Notes under the pieces: generated by a model
Told to the model about the DNA's origin: nothing
The model's database searches: none
The model's input: the letters and a program-made list of their open reading frames with translations, nothing else
Program-made: the position numbers and the translations under genes
Assembly (NCBI RefSeq): GCF_000423085.1
Contig: NZ_AUHH01000029.1
Location: forward strand, 1 to 56,215
Length of the DNA: 56,215 nt
Source: Granulicoccus phenolivorans DSM 17626 = NBRC 107789 = JCM 15570
GTDB taxonomy: Bacteria; Actinomycetota; Actinomycetes; Propionibacteriales; Propionibacteriaceae
Reading direction: 5' to 3'
Shown: in pieces, positions 51,152 through 56,215 of the stretch
Layout of the letters: every line of letters starts with the position of its first letter
Position numbering within the stretch: the stretch's first letter is position 1

Positions 51152-52755
51152 CAGCACACCTCCGGCGTGGGGGTGGGTGCCCCGGTCGGGGCCGCGGTGG
51201 CCGGGGTGGCGGTGATCGGCGGAGCGGCGGTGATCGGCGGGGTCGCGGTGGCGTTGGGCTCGACCGGTGTCGGGGTGGCGTTCGGATCCACCGGAGTCGG
51301 GGTGGCGTTCGGGTCGACCGGCGGCTGCGGGGCGGGGGCCGCACTGGGCGTGGGGTCCAGGGAGCGCTGCTGCTGCGCCGCCCGGCGCTGGCGGCAATCG
51401 TCGGCCAGCAGGCGAAGCTCGTTGACCGTACGCTCGGCGCCGTCCAGCGTGGCGGTGTCGATCGAGTTCCGGACCCGTTCGCGGGAGTACGCCGGCAGGT
51501 CGTTCACCTGGATCTGCTCGATCCGGTACACCTCCGACAACGAGACGCCGGCGACCTGCTGATGCAGTCCCCGGAAGATCGTGACCTGACCCTGATGGGC
51601 GCCGACGAAGTACTGCGTGCGCGACCAGGACCAGCCGCCGGCCAGGACGCCGACCACGACCGCGATCACCACGATCCCCACCACCACCCAGCGCAGCAAC
51701 CGCCGGAACTGCAGGCGCGGCGCCAACTGCGGGGCATAGCGCAGTTCCTCCTCATCGCCCTTCTCCAGCGGAATGGTCGGCTCGGCCTCATCCTCGTCTG
51801 CGTCCTCGGCGGGGGACTGCCGCTCGGGAAGGTCGTGCCGCGGTGGGATGTCGGGGATCTCGCGGGTCTGCGCGGCGCCGATCACCACCGGGGCGATCGC
51901 GGTCCGGCGTACGGTCTTCTCCGCGTCGTCATCCTCGGCCGCGGTGGCCGCGGTCGCGTCGGCCTCCGCGCCGGTCTCCGGTTCGGCGGCCGCATCGGTC
52001 GGCGCCGCGGCGGCCGGGGTCTCATCGGTGTAGACGTCGGCGAGCAGGATGGTGATGTTGTCGATGCCGCCGGCCTCGTGGGCCGCGGCGATCAGGTCGG
52101 CCAGGACCGTGTCCGGGTCCGCCTCGGTGAGCATGTCCCGCAGGTCGTCGTCCTCGACCAGACCGCACAGACCGTCCGAACACAGCAGCAGCCGGTCGCC
52201 GGCCTGCAGGTCGACCAGATCGGTGTCCGGATCGCTGGCCGGTTGCCCGTTCAGCACCCGCAGCAGCAGCGAGCGGTGCGGATGGTACGCGGCCTCCTCG
52301 GGGGTCAGCTTGCCCTCGTCGACCAGGGACTGCACCCAGGAGTGGTCGTGGGTCAGCCGGGTCAGCTCGCCGTCGCGCAGCAGGTAGATCCGGGAGTCAC
52401 CGATGTGCACGATGCCCAGCTGGGACCCGTCGAACATGGCGCCGGAGAACGTCGTGCCCATGCCGTCCAGGGTGGGGTCGTCGGCGACCAGATCGGCGAT
52501 CTTCTCATTGGCCCGGTCGACCGCGCCGGCCAACAGGGCCAGCATGTCCTCACCGGTGATCCGGCGGGCATCCTGATCGGCCTTCTGCGCCTGCGCAATC
52601 GCCACCGCCGAGGCCAGGTCACCGGCGGCCGCGCCGCCCATGCCGTCGGCGACGACCAGCATCCGCGGGGAGGCGTACCCGGAATCCTGGTTGTTCTTGC
52701 GGACCAATCCGATCTCGGAATGGGTCAGATAGCGCAGGTGCAGCCGATCGGTCAT
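51151..52755 (-). CDS. pstP: Membrane PP2C Ser/Thr phosphatase PstP
   Basis: A 534-residue phosphatase that reverses PknB signalling. The PP2C domain (residues 1-~240) has SEIGLVRKNNQDSG, VVADGMGGAAAGD, HIGDSRIYLLR, LTHDHSWVQ, LLLCSDGLCGLV and GIDNITILLA, giving the metal-binding aspartates. An acidic linker precedes one helix (LRWVVVGIVVIAVVVGVLAGGW, ~350). The external part ends in Pro/Thr-rich repeats (VDPNATPTP twice, then VEPNATATP). The ATG overlaps the fhaB stop as ATGA. Confidence 0.95.
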   Translation of the reverse strand: MTDRLHLRYLTHSEIGLVRKNNQDSGYASPRMLVVADGMGGAAAGDLASAVAIAQAQKADQDARRITGEDMLALLAGAVDRANEKIADLVADDPTLDGMGTTFSGAMFDGSQLGIVHIGDSRIYLLRDGELTRLTHDHSWVQSLVDEGKLTPEEAAYHPHRSLLLRVLNGQPASDPDTDLVDLQAGDRLLLCSDGLCGLVEDDDLRDMLTEADPDTVLADLIAAAHEAGGIDNITILLADVYTDETPAAAAPTDAAAEPETGAEADATAATAAEDDDAEKTVRRTAIAPVVIGAAQTREIPDIPPRHDLPERQSPAEDADEDEAEPTIPLEKGDEEELRYAPQLAPRLQFRRLLRWVVVGIVVIAVVVGVLAGGWSWSRTQYFVGAHQGQVTIFRGLHQQVAGVSLSEVYRIEQIQVNDLPAYSRERVRNSIDTATLDGAERTVNELRLLADDCRQRRAAQQQRSLDPTPSAAPAPQPPVDPNATPTPVDPNATPTPVEPNATATPPITAAPPITATPATAAPTGAPTPTPEVC

Positions 52756-53228
52756 GCGCTGACCAGCTTCATGATGGTCCGCCCGACCCGGACCGTGTCA
52801 GCCATGCTGATCGTGGTCGGTTGGGTGACCATCTGGCCGTTCACATAGGTCCCGTTCGTCGATCCGCGGTCCTCGATGAACCAGCCGCCGGCGTTGTCGG
52901 CCCGGATCTGGGCGTGCAGGGTGGACACATAGTCGTCGTCGAGCCGGATCGCGCAGTCCCCGGTCCGGCCGATCTTCACCGGGGGGTCGCTGACATCGGG
53001 GAGTGGGGCCCAGGCCCCGGTCTGGGGGCCTTCGACCACCTCGACCCGGGTCGGCGTACCGCGCTTGCGCCGCTTGCGCCGTGGCTTCTCCAACTCCTGG
53101 GGCAGATCGGAACTCGGCACCGCACGGCCGAACAGGTCGGTACGGATGACGCCCGCGCAGGAGATCACGAAGATCCACAGCAGGGCCAGGAAGAGAACTT
53201 TGAGCAGCGTGACGGCGATCGCAGGCAT
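52752..53228 (-). CDS. fhaB: FHA-domain membrane protein FhaB (FipA)
   Basis: A 158-residue protein. An N-terminal helix (VTLLKVLFLALLWIFVISCAGVI) anchors it, then a basic stretch RRKRRKR and an FHA domain (~85-155: VKIGRTGDCAIRLDDDYVSTLHAQI, IEDRGSTNGTYVNG). The GR, S..H and N-G residues that read phosphothreonine are present. In mycobacteria FhaB/FipA is a PknB substrate linking to the divisome. Its start shares a base with the fhaA stop (TGATG). Confidence 0.94.
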   Translation of the reverse strand: MPAIAVTLLKVLFLALLWIFVISCAGVIRTDLFGRAVPSSDLPQELEKPRRKRRKRGTPTRVEVVEGPQTGAWAPLPDVSDPPVKIGRTGDCAIRLDDDYVSTLHAQIRADNAGGWFIEDRGSTNGTYVNGQMVTQPTTISMADTVRVGRTIMKLVSA

Positions 53229-53959
53229 CAGCGTCCCGAGGGGGAGTGCACCAGCAGGCGGGTGCTGCCGATTTCCAGGCGCGTTCCGGCGTGCAGCTCG
53301 GCCTGGGTGACCCGCTGCCCGTCGACCTTGATCCCGTTGCGCGAGCCCAGATCCTGGATCCGGTACTGGCGGCCGTACTGGGTATCGGTGACCTGGATCT
53401 CGGCGTGCTGGCGGGAGATGCCCGGGTCGTTGATCCGCAGGTCGGCGCGTTCGCCGCGGCCGATCACGATTCCCGGCGGGACCAGCGGATGGCGCATCCC
53501 GTTCACCTCGAGCACCAGCTCCGCGGTCCGGATCGCCGTCGAACTCTCCCGCTGCGGCGAGCGGCTGTCGGCCACCGCCTCCGAGCGGACCCGGAAATGT
53601 CCGGTGTGCAAGCTGTTGTCGAGTTCGAACTGCAGTCGGATCGGGCCGTTGAAGACATAGCCCATGTCCTTGGCGTGCTGCTGCAGGTGCGGGATGATCT
53701 CGCGGGAGACGCTGCGCCCGTAGGGGGTCAGTCGGTTGTAATCGTGCTCGGACAACTCGATGCTGAACTCGTTGGGGACCAGCTTGCGCTCGCGCGACAG
53801 CAGGACCGAGCGATGATCGATCTCCTTCTGCAGGCGGGCAGCGATCTCGACCGGCTGCACCTCACCCTTGAAGGCACGGGCGAAGACGCCGTTGACAGCA
53901 CCCTCGATGCCGCGCTCGGCCGCGTCGACGGCTTTTCTCATTCCGCTGGCGAAACCCAC
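53228..53959 (-). CDS. fhaA: FHA-domain protein FhaA (DUF3662-FHA), short form
   Basis: A 243-residue protein. The DUF3662 domain (RKAVDAAERGIEGAVNGVFARAFKGEVQPVEIAARLQKEID, then VPNEFSIELSEHDYNRL) is followed by a ~45-residue linker and an FHA domain (IVIGRGERADLRINDPGISRQHAEI, IQDLGSRNGIKVDG). FhaA binds phosphorylated partners of PknB such as the MviN pseudokinase. Mycobacterial FhaA is far longer because of a Tyr/Gly-rich linker missing here. GTG 53959 is chosen since GGGGAGGGA lies just upstream; the open frame left of it lacks family residues. First gene of the seven-gene operon. Confidence 0.92.
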   Translation of the reverse strand: MGFASGMRKAVDAAERGIEGAVNGVFARAFKGEVQPVEIAARLQKEIDHRSVLLSRERKLVPNEFSIELSEHDYNRLTPYGRSVSREIIPHLQQHAKDMGYVFNGPIRLQFELDNSLHTGHFRVRSEAVADSRSPQRESSTAIRTAELVLEVNGMRHPLVPPGIVIGRGERADLRINDPGISRQHAEIQVTDTQYGRQYRIQDLGSRNGIKVDGQRVTQAELHAGTRLEIGSTRLLVHSPSGR

Positions 53960-54018
53960 GTCCCTCCCCTGCTCCTGCTGGTCCTGTGACCGCCCATGGT
54001 TGCAGACAGCCACCGTCG

Positions 54019-54024
54019 ATCTTA
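54019..54024 (-). promoter_or_regulatory. -10 box candidate for the fhaA-trpG operon
   Basis: TAAGAT on the minus strand, 60 bp before the fhaA start; no good -35 is apparent. The 226-bp gap between fhaA and the acyl-CoA synthetase shows nothing else I can support. Confidence 0.35.
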
Positions 54025-54185
54025 GGTGTGGATGGCAAGTGGAGCTATTCGCGGCGCAGGTGTGGCGGGATTGCATTACCGCATCGGCACCGCAATGGGG
54101 CGATCGGCCCACGCGGCAGGCCCGGAAACATTACCGTGAGGGACGGTGGGCAACTGCCTGCCGCGGCACCGGTGGCACAGGAGCG

Positions 54186-55721
54186 ATGATGGCCCAGATT
54201 GCATTTCGTGAACTCAACCCAGTGAACTTTCTCGAACGCGCGGCGGTGGTCTACGCCGGCCGCACCGCCCTCGTGGACGACGACGGTTTCACCTGTACCT
54301 ACGCCGAGTTCTGGGCCCGGGCGAAACGGATGGCCGGCCTGCTCGCCGGCCTCGGGGTCAGGCCCGGGGGCCGGGTGGCGGTGCTCAGCCCGAATACCCG
54401 ACTGCTGCTGGATGCCCACTACGGGGTGCCGCTGGCCCGCGGGGTCCTGGTCGCCCTCAACACCCGGTTGGCCCCGGCGGAGATCGCGTACATCCTCGGG
54501 CACGCGCAGGTGGGTGTGGTCCTGGTCGATCGGGAGTACGCCGAGGTGCTCGCCGAGGCGCTGACCCAGGTGGCGCACCCGGTGCAGGTGCTGACCGACG
54601 CCGACTACGAGGATCAGGCGGCGACCGCACCGGAGCTGGTGCTGGAGTGCCCCGACGAGCGGGGCATGGTGTCGATCAACTACACCTCGGGAACCACCGG
54701 ACAGCCCAAGGGCGTGATGTACCACTACCGCGGCGCCTACCTGCAGGCGGTGGCGATGGCCCACCACATGAAGCTGGACATGTCCTCGAAGTACCTGTGG
54801 ACGCTGCCGATGTTCCACTGCAACGGCTGGACCTTCCCGTGGGCGGTGACCGCGGCCGGGGCGGTGCACTACGGACTGCGCAAGGTCAGCGGGGCGAACA
54901 TGTGGAACAAGATCGCCGCCGGCGTGACCCACTTCTGCGGCGCGCCGACCGTGCTCACCATGTTGGCCAACCACACCGACATCCCCGAGATCGACCACCC
55001 GATCAACGTGGTCACCGGTGGGGCGCCGCCGTGGCCGGCGCTGCTGCAGCGGTTGGGCGAGCTGGGCATCTCGATGCAGCACGTCTACGGGCTGACCGAG
55101 ACCTACGGGCCGGCGACGATCTGTGAGGTACCGCCGGAATGGGCCGATCTCCCGCTGGTGGAACGCTCCATGCTGATGGCCCGGCAGGGCGTCACCAACG
55201 TGGTCGGGGAACCGGTGCGGGTGTTGGACGGCGACTTCCGCGACGTCCCCGCCGATGGGCACACCCAGGGGGAGATCTGCCTGCGCGGCAACAATGTGAT
55301 GCTCGGCTACTACCTCGATGAGGAAGCGACCGCACGGGCGACCACCCCCGACGGCTACTTCCGCAGCGGCGACATCGGGGTGATGCATCCCGACGGGTAT
55401 GTGCAGCTGCAGGACCGCCTCAAGGACCTGATCATCTCCGGCGGGGAGAACATCTCCTCGGTCCAGGTGGAGGCGGCGATCACCGAACTGCCCGGAGTGA
55501 TCGAGGCGGCCGTGATCGGCAAGCCCGACGACAAGTGGGGCGAGGTGCCGATCGCCTATGTGGTGACCCGGGACGGGGTCGAACTGACCGAACAGGAAGT
55601 GATCGAGCATGTCCGATCGCGGCTGGCGAAGTTCAAGGCGCCCCGGGAAGTGCACTTCGGTCAGTTGCCCAAGACTTCGACCGGTAAGGTGCGCAAGAAC
55701 GTGCTGAGGCAGGGCCGCTGA
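54186..55721 (+). CDS. Acyl-CoA synthetase (AMP-forming), DmdB/AAE-like
   Basis: A 511-residue acyl-adenylate ligase that activates a carboxylic acid to its CoA thioester. Core motifs: YTSGTTGQPKGVMY (P-loop), MFHCNGWTFPW, VVTGGAPPWP, YGLTETYGP, YFRSGDIGVMHPDGY, DRLKDLIISGGENIS and the catalytic Lys in PKTSTGKVRK. The HCNGW motif places it with the short/medium-chain acyl-activating group that includes DmdB; exact substrate unknown. AGGAGCG precedes tandem ATGs at 54186 and 54189; either may be used. Confidence 0.92.
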   Translation: MMAQIAFRELNPVNFLERAAVVYAGRTALVDDDGFTCTYAEFWARAKRMAGLLAGLGVRPGGRVAVLSPNTRLLLDAHYGVPLARGVLVALNTRLAPAEIAYILGHAQVGVVLVDREYAEVLAEALTQVAHPVQVLTDADYEDQAATAPELVLECPDERGMVSINYTSGTTGQPKGVMYHYRGAYLQAVAMAHHMKLDMSSKYLWTLPMFHCNGWTFPWAVTAAGAVHYGLRKVSGANMWNKIAAGVTHFCGAPTVLTMLANHTDIPEIDHPINVVTGGAPPWPALLQRLGELGISMQHVYGLTETYGPATICEVPPEWADLPLVERSMLMARQGVTNVVGEPVRVLDGDFRDVPADGHTQGEICLRGNNVMLGYYLDEEATARATTPDGYFRSGDIGVMHPDGYVQLQDRLKDLIISGGENISSVQVEAAITELPGVIEAAVIGKPDDKWGEVPIAYVVTRDGVELTEQEVIEHVRSRLAKFKAPREVHFGQLPKTSTGKVRKNVLRQGR

Positions 55722-55784
55722 CCCCGATTTGCATCGGAGCCGGTATGTCGTGCTAAGGTACTCCGGTTGCCTCGTTGAGGCGGC

Positions 55785-55867
55785 GCGCGAGTGGCGGAAC
55801 GGCAGACGCGCTGGCTTCAGGTGCCAGTGTCCCTTGGGACGTGGAGGTTCAAATCCTCTCTCGCGCA
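55785..55867 (+). tRNA. tRNA-Leu (anticodon CAG)
   Basis: An 83-nt cloverleaf. Acceptor arms GCGCGAG and CTCGCGC pair fully, with discriminator A at 55867. The anticodon stem CTGGC/GCCAG holds the loop TTCAGGT, giving CAG for CUG codons. A variable arm (TGTCCCTTGGGACG) is of leucine type, and the T-arm has GGAGGTTCAAATCCTCT. The 3' CCA is not encoded. A possible promoter is TTGCAT (55729-55734) and TAAGGT (55754-55759) with a 19-bp spacer. Confidence 0.97.
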
Positions 55868-55876
55868 CAACCTGCA

Positions 55877-55903
55877 GGGCCCCGACCGATGGTCGGGGCC
55901 CCT
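55877..55903 (+). terminator. Terminator after tRNA-Leu
   Basis: GGGCCCCGACC (55877-55887) and GGTCGGGGCCC (55891-55901) form a perfect 11-bp stem with loop GAT, followed by CTTG. Its right arm merges into the 19-bp repeats. Confidence 0.75.
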
Positions 55904-56008
55904 TGTGCGTTCCGGGGCCCCTTGTGCGTTCCGGGGCCCCTTGTGCGTTCCGGGGCCCCTTGTGCGTTCCGGGGCCCCTTGTGCGTTCCGGGGCCCATTG
56001 TGCGTTCC
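55895..56008 (+). repeat. Six tandem copies of a 19-bp repeat
   Basis: The unit GGGGCCCCTTGTGCGTTCC occurs at 55895, 55914, 55933, 55952 and 55971 without change, and at 55990 with one substitution (CCCA for CCCC). A degenerate start, AGGGCCC, follows. Each unit contains the 8-bp palindrome GGGGCCCC, and the first copies the right arm of the tRNA terminator. Confidence 0.95.
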
Positions 56009-56088
56009 AGGGCCCGGGCAGGCGTACTACCGTGCAGGGACAGGCAGGGCCTCCCCGACCCGGCCGAGAATCGGCAGAAGGGCCGTCA

Positions 56089-56215
56089 GTGAAGATTCAG
56101 TACGCCGCAGTGACGCGGACCGGGCTCGTGCGCGACCACAACGAGGATGCGATCCTGGCCGACGGGTGGGTCTCCCATCGCGATACCGCGCTCGCCGGGG
56201 AACGCGACCTCACCG
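56089..56215 (+). CDS. PP2C-type protein phosphatase, N-terminal fragment (cut by window edge)
   Basis: The visible 42 codons start at GTG 56089 and read KIQYAAVTRTGLVRDHNEDAILA, then DGWVSHRDT. AAxTxxGxVRxxNEDA is the opening of PP2C phosphatases, including the first metal-coordinating acidic residue. AGAAGGGC stands just upstream. It is a second phosphatase distinct from PstP; the catalytic remainder lies outside the window, so completeness is unknown. Confidence 0.75.
   Translation, partial: MKIQYAAVTRTGLVRDHNEDAILADGWVSHRDTALAGERDLT

Noticed and set aside
49764-51344. Open frame extending pbpA leftward across rodA
   Set aside because: The extension is Arg/Pro-rich shadow sequence over rodA; pbpA has its own ATG with a good ribosome-binding site overlapping the rodA stop.
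55785-55867. Integration of a mobile element at tRNA-Leu
   Set aside because: No integrase gene and no duplicated tRNA 3' end are visible in the window; the downstream repeats copy the terminator arm rather than the tRNA.
54045-55868. 607-codon minus-strand frame opposite the acyl-CoA synthetase
   Set aside because: It is the complementary shadow of a well-defined enzyme, with His/Arg/Gly-rich composition and no start signal.
55895-56008. CRISPR array in the tandem repeats after tRNA-Leu
   Set aside because: The 19-bp units are directly contiguous with no spacers.

Overview
The window is high-GC DNA with dense operons, frequent GTG/TTG starts and four-base stop/start overlaps. It carries the actinobacterial core cluster crgA, DUF881, trpG/pabA, pknB, pbpA, rodA, pstP, fhaB, fhaA and tRNA-Leu. 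Together with a CrgA homologue, PASTA kinase, a DUF348/G5 wall protein and a mycothiol-type ArsC motif, this points to a chromosome of an actinobacterium, possibly Propionibacteriaceae-like. In relatives this cluster and dnaB lie near the replication origin, so the window is probably origin-proximal.

Region by region. (1) 1-9.2 kb: the last 21 codons of an IS481-type transposase, a small cupin, then a leftward five-gene operon: an AlbA_2/HATPase/HTH protein followed by jetA, jetB, jetC and jetD. This is a Wadjet anti-plasmid SMC system; all four junctions are 4-nt overlaps, and a palindrome with TTTGTCA-like repeats lies upstream. (2) 9.2-13.6 kb: dnaB, a cluster of DnaA-box-like 9-mers around an AT-rich stretch, copZ, a secreted DUF348-G5-RlpA wall protein and a diiron-type MBL protein. 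(3) 13.6-20 kb: cydABDC (cytochrome bd oxidase and its assembly ABC exporter), divergent from a BlaI/MecI-type repressor. (4) 20-32 kb: a heterodimeric ABC exporter, an MFS exporter, a mirrored array of TTCCCGCG/CGCGGGAA motifs, an oxidoreductase-ArsC fusion with ArsR, a MinD/ParA-like ATPase, a HAD phosphatase and a YbjQ-domain protein. (5) 32-38 kb: lysS, a lipoprotein hydrolase, an OafA-type acyltransferase, crgA and DUF881. (6) 38.4-44.8 kb: a tightly overlapping five-gene operon read as a galactosamine-type exopolysaccharide system: Agd3-like deacetylase lipoprotein, PelF-like glycosyltransferase, polytopic membrane protein, Spherulin-4/GH135-like protein and GH114 lipoprotein. It sits inside the otherwise conserved crgA-to-pknB neighbourhood. 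(7) 44.8-56.2 kb: a proline/alanine-rich membrane protein, the leftward fhaA-fhaB-pstP-rodA-pbpA-pknB-trpG operon, an acyl-CoA synthetase, tRNA-Leu(CAG), six 19-bp tandem repeats and the start of a second PP2C phosphatase.

The strongest candidate for a little-described system is region 6. Its gene set (deacetylase, GT4, GH135, GH114) mirrors the fungal galactosaminogalactan cluster, while its glycosyltransferase is of the bacterial Pel type. The second is the AlbA_2/HATPase gene translationally coupled to Wadjet. All functional statements rest on motif reading without database searches.
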